A DNA stretch of 5,738 nt from an uncultured Verrucomicrobiota bacterium (lineage in GTDB: Bacteria > Verrucomicrobiota > Kiritimatiellia > RFP12 > UBA1067). Every line of letters starts with the position of its first letter. The first letter of the stretch is position 1. Below the pieces are notes generated by a model. That model was not told where the DNA came from, ran no database searches, and saw only the letters and a list, made by a program, of their open reading frames with translations. The translations under genes and the position numbers were made by a program. The stretch is taken from assembly GCA_946631535.1 (NCBI GenBank), contig CAMPAF010000200.1:1-5738 (forward strand), read 5' to 3'. Shown here one piece after another: positions 1-5,738 of this stretch.

Positions 1-499
1 CGTACGGCGTCACGTCCACGCTGAACGGCGCGTTGCCGCCCTCGTGCGGCACGTCGGTCGCCTCCTGCCCGTTCACGAACACGTGCGCGCGGAAGTCAAC
101 GCGCTCGAAGTTGAGGATCGTGCGGAAGCCCTTCTTCGGATGGACCGTGAACGTGCGCCGGTACCAGATCTGGTCTTCGGGCAGCACTTTCCGCCGCACG
201 CCGGAGAGCGGCGTCTCCACGCCGAACGGCACGAGGATCGTGCCGTCGTACTTCTTCGGCAGGTCCGAGACCGCCGACGTGATCGCGTAGTCCCACGTGC
301 CGTTGAGGCACGTCCAGCCGGCGCGCACGAGCTGCGGACGCGGATACTCGCGCCACACGTTCTCGGGCGTCACCGCGCGGCCCCACGACGTCGTGAGGTC
401 GTTCGTCATCACCACCTTCTTCACCTCTGCCCCGGCCGCAAGCGCCGCCAATGCGCCTGCCGCCAGGATGCCGAAACCGATTGCACTGCGTTCCATCAT
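1..499 (-). CDS. Secreted glycoside hydrolase family 2 enzyme, N-terminal part (cut by left window edge)
   Basis: This gene has no stop codon inside the window; 166 codons are readable. Family 2 glycoside hydrolases are exo-acting beta-galactosidases, beta-glucuronidases, beta-mannosidases and relatives. The first ~24 residues form a signal peptide (hydrophobic Ala/Gly/Leu-rich run, probable cleavage after AAGA), so the enzyme is exported. Then comes the classic start of the GH2 sugar-binding domain: YPRPQLVR at residues 52-59, WTCLNGTWDYAI at 62-73, ILVPFGVETPLSGV at 88-101, IWYRRTF at 111-117 and HVFVNGQ at 139-145. The catalytic TIM barrel lies outside the window, so the substrate cannot be told. 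Two ATG codons stand in tandem (499-497 and 496-494); the first is chosen because AAGGA at 510-506 is 6 bases away. That site overlaps the stop codon of the HAD gene upstream, 10 bases away, which suggests translational coupling. GH2 membership is confident; the exact specificity is unknown. Confidence 0.9.
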   Translation of the reverse strand, partial: MMERSAIGFGILAAGALAALAAGAEVKKVVMTNDLTTSWGRAVTPENVWREYPRPQLVRAGWTCLNGTWDYAITSAVSDLPKKYDGTILVPFGVETPLSGVRRKVLPEDQIWYRRTFTVHPKKGFRTILNFERVDFRAHVFVNGQEATDVPHEGGNAPFSVDVTPY

Positions 500-509
500 G
501 CGTATTCCT

Positions 510-1343
510 TTATTTGAACAACACCATCTTCCTGATCACGGCGGCCACGCCGTCCTCGTCGTTGGAGAGCGTCACGTGGTCGGCCGCCGCCAGCACCTCC
601 GGGCAGGCGTTGGACATAGCCACGCCCATCCCCGCCATGCGGACCATAGTCAGGTCGTTCGCCCCGTCTCCGAACGCCATGCAGTTCTCGAGTCCCAGCC
701 CCAGATGCGCGGCGAACCGTTGAAGGGCCAGCCCCTTGTGGGCGTTCGCGCTGTTCAGTTCCAGGTTGTTCCATGTGGACGCCGTGATGGCCAGCTGCGG
801 GAATCGTTCCCTGAGACCTTCCGCAATCTTCTCGCGGGTCGCCACGTCGCGCGCGAAGAGCATGATCTTCTGCACGTCGTGCCCTTCTTCCTCGAGATGC
901 GCCTTCAGGTCGGGATATGGCTTGCGAAGCTCGCGTATCATTTTTAGATAGTGCGCGTCTGACGCATAGTCCGCCGCCCTTTCCTGCATGGCGGCAGTCA
1001 TGCGTCCCCAGTTGTCCTGGTAGCAGTCGTAGATCACATCAAAACCGTCCAGGTAGCGCATCACCGCGAGCGCCGTGCCAAGCGGAAGTTCCTCGCGGAC
1101 GATCGCCGTGTCTGTCTCCCTGTCGTAGACCTGCGCGCCGTTGACTGTTATTGCGTAGCGGACGAACGGGAGAGCGCGCACGCTTTCGGGCATGCCGCCG
1201 AAGAAGCGCCCTGTGGTGGGGACTATGTGGACACCCTTCTCCGCCGCGGCGGCCAACGCCGCGCGGTTGGCTTCGGAAAGGTTCTTGCCGGAGTCGAGCA
1301 GCGTACCGTCGAGGTCCAGCGCGATGATGCGGATATCACGCAT
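510..1343 (-). CDS. Cof-type HAD-IIB family phosphatase
   Basis: A 277-residue cytoplasmic hydrolase of the haloacid dehalogenase superfamily, subfamily IIB (Cof/YbiV-like). Relatives remove phosphate from sugar phosphates and similar small metabolites using an aspartyl-phosphate intermediate and Mg2+. All four motifs are visible: ALDLDGTLLD with nucleophile Asp10 and acid/base Asp12; TTGR at 43-46; Lys203 in NAHKGLAL, which sits where the motif III lysine is expected; and GDGANDL at 225-231 with metal-binding Asp226 and Asp230. The type IIB signature ITVNGAQV follows motif II at 65-72, and the length is typical of the family. No signal peptide is present. The start is fixed by motif I lying only ten residues in. 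There is no convincing Shine-Dalgarno site, and the upstream stop codon is only 6 bases away, so translation probably relies on ribosomes arriving from the lipoprotein gene. In this operon it could act on phosphorylated sugars from glycan breakdown, but HAD-IIB enzymes are promiscuous and the substrate is not predictable. Confidence 0.93.
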   Translation of the reverse strand: MRDIRIIALDLDGTLLDSGKNLSEANRAALAAAAEKGVHIVPTTGRFFGGMPESVRALPFVRYAITVNGAQVYDRETDTAIVREELPLGTALAVMRYLDGFDVIYDCYQDNWGRMTAAMQERAADYASDAHYLKMIRELRKPYPDLKAHLEEEGHDVQKIMLFARDVATREKIAEGLRERFPQLAITASTWNNLELNSANAHKGLALQRFAAHLGLGLENCMAFGDGANDLTMVRMAGMGVAMSNACPEVLAAADHVTLSNDEDGVAAVIRKMVLFK

Positions 1344-1349
1344 GGCCGA

Positions 1350-2504
1350 TCACTTGAACAGCTCGCGGACCGCCTTCACGACGCCGTCGCGCGACGGACA
1401 CTTCACGCCGCCGGGCGGCAGCACCTCCGCGCCGCCGCCGTAGCCCACCACCTTGCCGCCGTTCGCGGCAAACTCCCGGATCGCCTTTGCGAGCTTTTCG
1501 TTCTTCTTCGCGCCGTTGTTCGTCAGCACCAGCACGTCGATGTGGTCCAGCCGACGCTGGGCGATGCCGTCCATGTCGATGAGCGTGAGGTCGAAGTCTT
1601 TCTCGTCAGCGAGCGCGATCGCCGTCTCTGCCGTCTCAACGCCGCCGATGCCCTTGGCGAGAAAGCCGACTGAGATCGAGCCCGGCTTGCGCATGCGCGG
1701 CGGGAAGGTGATCGTGCGGCCAGTCACGTACTTGAGTGCCGCCTCCACGATGTAGAGCGTGCCGTTGAAGTACTCGGGGTGGGCGGACGTGACGAACACG
1801 CGCCCTTTCCCGTAGGTGCCGCCAACGATGGCGCCCGCGCCATACATCTTCTTGTTCTGGTTAAGGCGCCCCTTGAACGTAGCCTCCGAGTCGAAGGTGC
1901 CCCAGATCTCCATGTGCGCGTCCGCGATGGCGTTCGTCGTCGGCCACAGGAACGGTCCGCCGTGGTAGCGCATCACGTGCTGTCCCTCCTTGAGGCCGAG
2001 CGCCGCCGCGCCCTTCGCGTTGAGACGGAAGGTTGGGAACATAGTATTTCCCTCAGACCCGGTCGAGTTCCACGGCATCATCCGAGCGCGCTTCTTCGGG
2101 CCGTCCATCAGCAGGCAGCAGCCCGCGCACGTGCCCACGTAGCCGCCGCCGTTGCGGACGAACGCCTTCATCCGCTCAACGCCGTTCGTGCCGAGCGTGT
2201 CGAACTCGGTCATGCTCGAGCCGCCAGGCATGACGAGCAGGTCCAGCCCGTCGAGCGCGCCCTCGCGCACCATCTTCCCGTCCAGAAGCTTGAGCTCCAT
2301 CTCCGGCGACTCGTGGACCAGACGGAACCACTCCACCGCTCCAATGCCGCCAGGCCCCTTGTCCGCATACACGCCCACCTTCAGCGGCGGCAGCGCTGAG
2401 ACGGCCTGACATGACGGTGACTTCGCCGGACATTCCGGAGACGTCGCGCATCCGCAAAATACGGCAACTGCCACCAGAACGACAAACTGCGTGAGTTTCT
2501 TCAT
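1350..2504 (-). CDS. Predicted lipoprotein with GATase1-like (BPL_N-type) domain plus degenerate second half-domain
   Basis: A 384-residue exported protein of unknown function. It starts MKK, followed by a hydrophobic stretch (residues 4-16) and FCGC, so Cys19 is a likely lipid-attachment cysteine; Phe at -3 makes the lipobox non-ideal. Residues ~41-265 resemble class I glutamine amidotransferase-like proteins, closest in style to the BPL_N family (biotin-protein-ligase N-terminal-like). They show LLVMPGG at 89-95, a nucleophile elbow GTCAG at 124-128 with Cys126, and SAHPEYF at 240-246, giving His242 and Glu244 as the rest of a Cys-His-Glu triad. The triad looks intact, so hydrolase or amidase chemistry is possible, but the substrate is unknown. 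Residues ~274-384 look like a copy of the first half of this domain, with Gly356 at the nucleophile position. The start at 2504 is supported by AAGGA at 2516-2512, 7 bases away. It lies 25 bases after the LamG gene and 6 bases before the HAD gene, so it is probably co-transcribed. ThuA-like or DJ-1-like activity are alternatives. Confidence 0.85.
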   Translation of the reverse strand: MKKLTQFVVLVAVAVFCGCATSPECPAKSPSCQAVSALPPLKVGVYADKGPGGIGAVEWFRLVHESPEMELKLLDGKMVREGALDGLDLLVMPGGSSMTEFDTLGTNGVERMKAFVRNGGGYVGTCAGCCLLMDGPKKRARMMPWNSTGSEGNTMFPTFRLNAKGAAALGLKEGQHVMRYHGGPFLWPTTNAIADAHMEIWGTFDSEATFKGRLNQNKKMYGAGAIVGGTYGKGRVFVTSAHPEYFNGTLYIVEAALKYVTGRTITFPPRMRKPGSISVGFLAKGIGGVETAETAIALADEKDFDLTLIDMDGIAQRRLDHIDVLVLTNNGAKKNEKLAKAIREFAANGGKVVGYGGGAEVLPPGGVKCPSRDGVVKAVRELFK

Positions 2505-2529
2505 CTCGTTGTCCTTTCTCTTTTACTCG

Positions 2530-5364
2530 TCAGCGGAAAATGATGAGCGTGCCACGCGGCGGATCGGCGAGCTCGAGCGCATCGACGTAGTCCCAGCCTG
2601 CGATCATGAAACCGTTTGGCGCAGGCACGCCACCGCGAAGCAGCGCGTTCGTGAGGACGGTGCCGCTCGTCTCGGTCAGCGGCCAGTAGCCGATCAGGCC
2701 CGCTTCCGTGCCGTGCAGCTTGATCCTGTAGTTGGCCGCGATCTCCTCGGCGGAGCAGGCGCGGTTCCACACGCGCACCTCGCGCATCGCACCGTGGAAC
2801 GTGCGCGAGTAGTCGTCAAGGTATTTATCGTCGGTCCCGCCCAGCGTCAACTTCAGCTGTGCCGTTTCCGACCACGGGGAAAGCGTGGAGAAGTTCTCGA
2901 ACGTCGAGTCAAGTTCTCCGTTCACGTAGAGGCGCAAGGTCGAACCCTCGCGCGTGGCCGCCAGATGCGTCCAGCGGTTGAGCGGAACCCCAGAAGCTGA
3001 AATCCGCCAGCCGCTCTCGCCGATCAGCACGCCGAAGTGGTTCACGGAGAAAAGTCCGATCAGGAAACGGTGTGCGTCGCCGCCGTTCTTCCACTGGCTG
3101 AAGAGAAGCGATTCGCGGTTGGATGATTTTCCGGAGGGGAACGCCGTCGGGTAGATCCACGTCTCGAAGGTGAAGTCCTGCACGTCGATCCCAACGCCTG
3201 TGCGCATCACGCCGCTCCATGTGCCGTCGCCCGACGGCGCCAGTTCATGCTCCGCATCGCACGACAACCGGGGCACGCCGTCGCCAGGCAGGAGCGACTG
3301 CGACTCAGACAGGGCACGCACGCTGTTGCTCTTCCAGTCCTGGAGCGACGCCGAGCCGGCAGCCTGCGAGCAAGGCCAGTACCCGATCAGCCCGCTCTCG
3401 TTGCCGATCAACGGGCGATTCATGTCGCGGACGATCTCCTGCGCCGTGCGCGCCCTGTTCCATGCGCGCATCTCGCAGGTGTCGCCCACCATGCCCAGCG
3501 AATTGTTGAGCGCGAAAAGGGAGAGGTTCACCGGCGGCATGGCATCGTCGCAGGCGTAGGTGCCCTGGGAGACTAGGACGCCGTTTCGGTACACCTTGAC
3601 GGAGGATCCCTCGCGTGTGGCCGCAAGATGGAACCACGTGTTTGTCGTAACGGCCCCGGCCGAGAAGAAATGTGTCGTATTCGTCGTCGCTCCGTCTGAA
3701 CCGATGCGGAGTCCGGGCACGTATTGGCCGTCAAACGAAAGCGTCACCCACGAAGGGTTGTATCCGCTCTTCCACTGGCCCATGATGTAGCCACGCGATT
3801 TCGGCAAGGCTGGCACGCGGATCCACGTCTCAAGCGTAAAGTCATCGGTCAGGCGCGCATCCGTCGAGATTCCCGCCCGGGAATCCGTCACCCGCAGAAA
3901 GCGGTCGGGCGCCCAGGTAAAAGCGTTGTCCATAGCGGCTGCCGCGCCCGTCACCTTATTGAAGACGTTCGTGCCGTAGCCCTCGTCCATCGGCCAGTAT
4001 CCCAGCAACCCCGCCTCATTGCCGGTCAGCTTCTTGGCGAAGTTCGCGGAAATCTGCTCCGCCGTCCGCACGGCGCCCCAAATGCGGAACTCCCGCAAGC
4101 AGCCCTCGAACGGCGCGTTGCCCGAACTGCCATCCGGCGCGGCCACGGCAAGCGTCAGCGGCTCGTCCGGTGGCGCGGCCTCCGCGTTGGCGCTGTTGAC
4201 GGTACGCGTCGCCGCAAGGAGGCCGTTCGTGTAGATGGTGACGGTTCCATGGTCGCGGGCGATGGCCACATGCGTCCACTCGTGGATCGGGATGCCGCCG
4301 TCCGTCGCGTAGGCGCGGGATGCCGACGAGTTTCCGATGAAGAGTGCGGGCCTAAGCGAACCGTGCACAAAGGCAAAGCCCAGCCACCCGGGATCATTTC
4401 TGCGATACTGCCCCAGCCAGTAGACGGGCCCCGTGTCAGGATGCCAGTCCGGACGGATCCACGTCTCGACCGTGAACTCGACGGATGAGAGGCGAATGTC
4501 TGCCGTGATCGCATGGCCGTTGCCGGACAGGTGCGTCGAGTGGAAGGCTTGCGCGGAGACGAACGGCGGCAAGGCGGGCGTTTCCGTGAACTGCGCGTCA
4601 ATCTCCGTATCCTCCACCAGCTCCTGCTGTGGCGGCACGATGAGGTTGTAGCCGTCCACCCAGTTTCGCGCCATGCCGTCGTGCGCGTCCGTGAACGGCA
4701 CGTAGGTGAAGAGGTGCTCCTCGTTGCCGCGCAGCCGCTTGCGGTAGTTGTCCTGGATCTCCTGCTCCGTGCGCTCGACCGTCCACACGCGCATGTCGGA
4801 AATGCGCCCCTGGAACACATGGTCGTTGCTGGCATTCTCGCCGTTGTTCAGGCCCGAATGCTGGTTGCCGATCGTCTGGGACCCGTTTAGCGGGGCGGCG
4901 AGGAACGTTCCTCCGCTCGCGGCGTTCGTCTCGGAGACGAATTCGCCGTTCACGTAGAACTTGATGGCCGTCTTCGTCCGGGCCATCGCCACGTGCGTCC
5001 ACACGTTGAGCGGGATCACGCCGGCGCTTCCCGTCGCCTCGTACCAGTCGCGCGGCGAGGCGTGGAACGAGCAGAGCCGCCCCCCGTAAATATGGAATAT
5101 GAAGCGGCCGTTGCCACCGCCCATGTTCGCATAGATCCAGTTGCCGTACGTGCCGCTCTGCTTGACGTTCGCGGACGGCTTCACCCAGGCCTCGACGGTG
5201 AAGTTCGTCGTATCGGCGGGGAACTGGTCATGCGCCGCGCACATGCCGTTCGTGACGACGGCGATCGTCGCCCAGTCGGCGTTCTTCAGCACGACTGCGC
5301 CCTGCGCGGCCAATCCGACGAACAGCATGCCCGCAAAAAAGGAAATCTTCAGCATCGTCTTCAT
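2530..5364 (-). CDS. Large secreted protein with four LamG/concanavalin A-like modules
   Basis: A 944-residue exported protein. The signal peptide covers residues 1 to about 23 (Lys2, Lys6, then a hydrophobic core and AAQGA). The rest is four LamG-like jelly-roll modules of the concanavalin A-like lectin/glucanase fold. Each opens with FT(V/L/F)E(A/T)W (residues 55, 297, 509, 731), has W(T/F)H(V/L)A(M/I/A)(A/T)R in the middle (122, 363, 577, 798) and an NG turn just after, and ends with R/S-x3-EI plus a GNE(A/S)GL-type stretch; modules 2-4 finish in GYWP. Such modules usually bind carbohydrate or protein ligands at the cell surface or in the periplasm. No catalytic domain, membrane anchor or sorting signal is seen at the C-terminus, so it is probably a binding or adhesive protein. 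The reading frame extends nine codons upstream to a TTG at 5391, but that codon lacks a ribosome binding site and lies almost on the predicted transcript start, so the ATG at 5364 is preferred. It is the first gene of the operon. The ligand is unknown. Confidence 0.9.
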   Translation of the reverse strand: MKTMLKISFFAGMLFVGLAAQGAVVLKNADWATIAVVTNGMCAAHDQFPADTTNFTVEAWVKPSANVKQSGTYGNWIYANMGGGNGRFIFHIYGGRLCSFHASPRDWYEATGSAGVIPLNVWTHVAMARTKTAIKFYVNGEFVSETNAASGGTFLAAPLNGSQTIGNQHSGLNNGENASNDHVFQGRISDMRVWTVERTEQEIQDNYRKRLRGNEEHLFTYVPFTDAHDGMARNWVDGYNLIVPPQQELVEDTEIDAQFTETPALPPFVSAQAFHSTHLSGNGHAITADIRLSSVEFTVETWIRPDWHPDTGPVYWLGQYRRNDPGWLGFAFVHGSLRPALFIGNSSASRAYATDGGIPIHEWTHVAIARDHGTVTIYTNGLLAATRTVNSANAEAAPPDEPLTLAVAAPDGSSGNAPFEGCLREFRIWGAVRTAEQISANFAKKLTGNEAGLLGYWPMDEGYGTNVFNKVTGAAAAMDNAFTWAPDRFLRVTDSRAGISTDARLTDDFTLETWIRVPALPKSRGYIMGQWKSGYNPSWVTLSFDGQYVPGLRIGSDGATTNTTHFFSAGAVTTNTWFHLAATREGSSVKVYRNGVLVSQGTYACDDAMPPVNLSLFALNNSLGMVGDTCEMRAWNRARTAQEIVRDMNRPLIGNESGLIGYWPCSQAAGSASLQDWKSNSVRALSESQSLLPGDGVPRLSCDAEHELAPSGDGTWSGVMRTGVGIDVQDFTFETWIYPTAFPSGKSSNRESLLFSQWKNGGDAHRFLIGLFSVNHFGVLIGESGWRISASGVPLNRWTHLAATREGSTLRLYVNGELDSTFENFSTLSPWSETAQLKLTLGGTDDKYLDDYSRTFHGAMREVRVWNRACSAEEIAANYRIKLHGTEAGLIGYWPLTETSGTVLTNALLRGGVPAPNGFMIAGWDYVDALELADPPRGTLIIFR
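2674..5220 (-). repeat. Four tandem LamG-like modules inside the large secreted protein
   Basis: Approximate module spans are 5220-4651 (module 1), 4512-3985 (module 2), 3873-3367 (module 3) and 3213-2674 (module 4). The FT-x-E-x-W opening motifs are spaced 242, 212 and 222 residues apart. Modules 3 and 4 are the most alike (both have HLAATREGS and VWNRA or AWNRA), while module 1 is the most divergent and ends in FTYVPFTDAHDG instead of GYWP. The copies are clearly related as protein but poorly conserved as DNA, so they are old duplications and not a recent expansion. Confidence 0.85.
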
Positions 5365-5369
5365 CGCTT

Positions 5370-5374
5370 TCCTT
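5370..5374 (-). promoter_or_regulatory. Shine-Dalgarno site that sets the start of the LamG gene
   Basis: On the minus strand AAGGA is followed by five bases and then the ATG at 5364-5362. The same purine-rich core with a 5 to 7 base spacer precedes the lipoprotein gene (2516-2512) and the GH2 gene (510-506), so this is the usual signal in this genome. It decides in favour of the ATG over the upstream in-frame TTG at 5391, and leaves a proper signal peptide at the very N-terminus. Confidence 0.8.
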
Positions 5375-5400
5375 GCCTGACTAAATTTCAACGCGGGGTA

Positions 5401-5429
5401 ATCATATCACAATCGCTCTTTTTGCAAAA
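5401..5429 (-). promoter_or_regulatory. Probable sigma-70-type promoter of the operon (extended -10)
   Basis: Read on the minus strand, TGATATGAT at 5409-5401 is a TATGAT -10 box preceded by the TG of an extended -10 element. The -35 region is weak: TTTTGC (5429-5424) gives a 17-base spacer, and TTGCAA (5427-5422) gives 15. The site lies in an AT-rich island (about 5395-5450) that stands out from the GC-rich surroundings. Transcription would begin near 5395, giving a leader of about 30 bases before the ATG at 5364. No comparable promoter was noticed at the downstream junctions, which are too short to hold one outside the coding sequence. The -10 assignment is fairly good; the -35 is uncertain. 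Confidence 0.6.
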
Positions 5430-5524
5430 GCATAAATGTATAGCGAGATTGGATTGCCGTCGGGGGGAACGGTGACATAATCGCCCGCAGGAGGGGTGGA
5501 CGGGCCTGGTCGACGAGGTGTGGT

Positions 5525-5738
5525 TCAGATCTGAATGCGGCCGGCCGTGGCGATGCGCTTCTCGACGGCCTCCCCGAAGCGCTTTCTGGCCTCGCGGGAC
5601 AGTTCGTTCATGCGCCGCACGTACGCCGGGGGGCGATCCGAGACAGGTCCGCTCCTCACGAAGAGCGCCTTGTTCGGCGAGAAGCCCTTGCACTTGCGCA
5701 GCTGTCCCAAGGGCTTGGATTCGTCGCGCAGTTCGCGC
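5525..5738 (-). CDS. C-terminal end of an unrecognised protein (cut by right window edge)
   Basis: An open frame enters from the right edge and runs 71 codons to a TGA at 5527-5525. A TTG at 5710 could be read as a start, but the frame stays open through the edge, so this is more likely the tail of a longer gene. The codons favour G or C in the third position (AAG, CTG, CGC, GAG, GCC), as in the neighbouring genes, which supports real coding. The tail is basic, rich in Arg and Lys, with a probable helix containing MNELSREARKRFGEA and ending in GRIQI. I see no signal peptide, membrane segment or recognisable motif, and do not recognise the family. It is on the same strand as the operon but 160 bases upstream of the LamG start, with the promoter between, so it is probably a separate transcription unit. 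Confidence 0.55.
   Translation of the reverse strand, partial: RELRDESKPLGQLRKCKGFSPNKALFVRSGPVSDRPPAYVRRMNELSREARKRFGEAVEKRIATAGRIQI

Noticed and set aside
44..517. Plus-strand open frame of 157 codons
   Set aside because: It lies opposite the GH2 gene, whose signal peptide and family motifs are clear. The frame is Arg/His-rich with no recognisable motif, as expected for the antisense of GC-rich coding DNA.
297..947. Plus-strand open frame of 216 codons
   Set aside because: It runs across the GH2/HAD junction on the opposite strand, covers the conserved HAD motifs, and has no family resemblance.
1779..2399. Plus-strand open frame of 206 codons
   Set aside because: It is antisense to the GATase-like lipoprotein. 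The composition (very high Arg, His, Ala) is typical of a shadow frame.
3724..4488. Plus-strand open frame of 254 codons
   Set aside because: It lies within LamG modules 2 and 3, whose repeated motifs prove the minus-strand frame is the real one; the plus-strand product is Arg-rich and motif-free.
5457..5473. CCGT/ACGG inverted repeat around a C-rich loop on the minus strand
   Set aside because: A four-base stem without a following T tract is what chance would give in GC-rich DNA.
5483..5505. GCCCG/CGGGC inverted repeat after the right-edge gene, considered as a terminator
   Set aside because: The stem is only 5 base pairs with a 13-base loop and no T run follows on the minus strand, so an intrinsic terminator cannot be supported.
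5388..5693. Minus-strand open frame of 101 codons upstream of the LamG gene
   Set aside because: It overlaps in another frame the partial gene at 5525-5738, which has the better codon bias, and it reads through the AT-rich promoter region.
1..5738. CRISPR arrays, insertion sequences, tRNA or rRNA genes
   Set aside because: No short direct repeats with regular spacing, transposase motifs, terminal inverted repeats or conserved RNA gene sequences were seen on either strand.

Overview
The window looks like a GC-rich bacterial chromosome segment, every gene of which reads on the minus strand. Signal-peptide proteins, a large protein built of LamG/concanavalin A-like modules, a GATase-like lipoprotein and a family 2 glycoside hydrolase together suggest an anaerobic, polysaccharide-degrading member of the PVC group, such as the Kiritimatiellota, Lentisphaerota or Verrucomicrobiota. 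That lineage is an inference from gene content and style; no rRNA or other phylogenetic marker is present.

Layout in order of transcription (right to left): (1) 5738-5525 holds the C-terminal end of an unrecognised gene. (2) 5524-5365 is a non-coding gap with an AT-rich island carrying a good extended -10 promoter at 5401-5429. (3) 5364-2530 encodes a 944-residue secreted protein with four LamG-like modules; the translation start is corrected to an ATG with a Shine-Dalgarno site. (4) 2504-1350 encodes a predicted lipoprotein with a class I glutamine amidotransferase-like (BPL_N-type) domain followed by a second half-domain that has lost its nucleophile. (5) 1343-510 encodes a Cof-type HAD-IIB phosphatase. 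(6) 499 to the left edge encodes the N-terminal 166 residues of a secreted glycoside hydrolase family 2 enzyme, cut by the window edge.

Genes 3 to 6 are separated by 25, 6 and 10 bases, so they very probably form one operon driven by the promoter at 5401-5429. At the last two junctions translation appears coupled: the HAD gene lacks a clear ribosome binding site, and the GH2 ribosome binding site overlaps the HAD stop codon. A plausible reading is an exported carbohydrate-handling unit: a LamG protein that binds glycan or a surface partner, a GH2 exo-glycosidase that trims it, a cytoplasmic sugar-phosphate-type phosphatase, and a membrane-anchored GATase-like protein of unknown role. The least explained part is the lipoprotein with its active-plus-degenerate domain pair.
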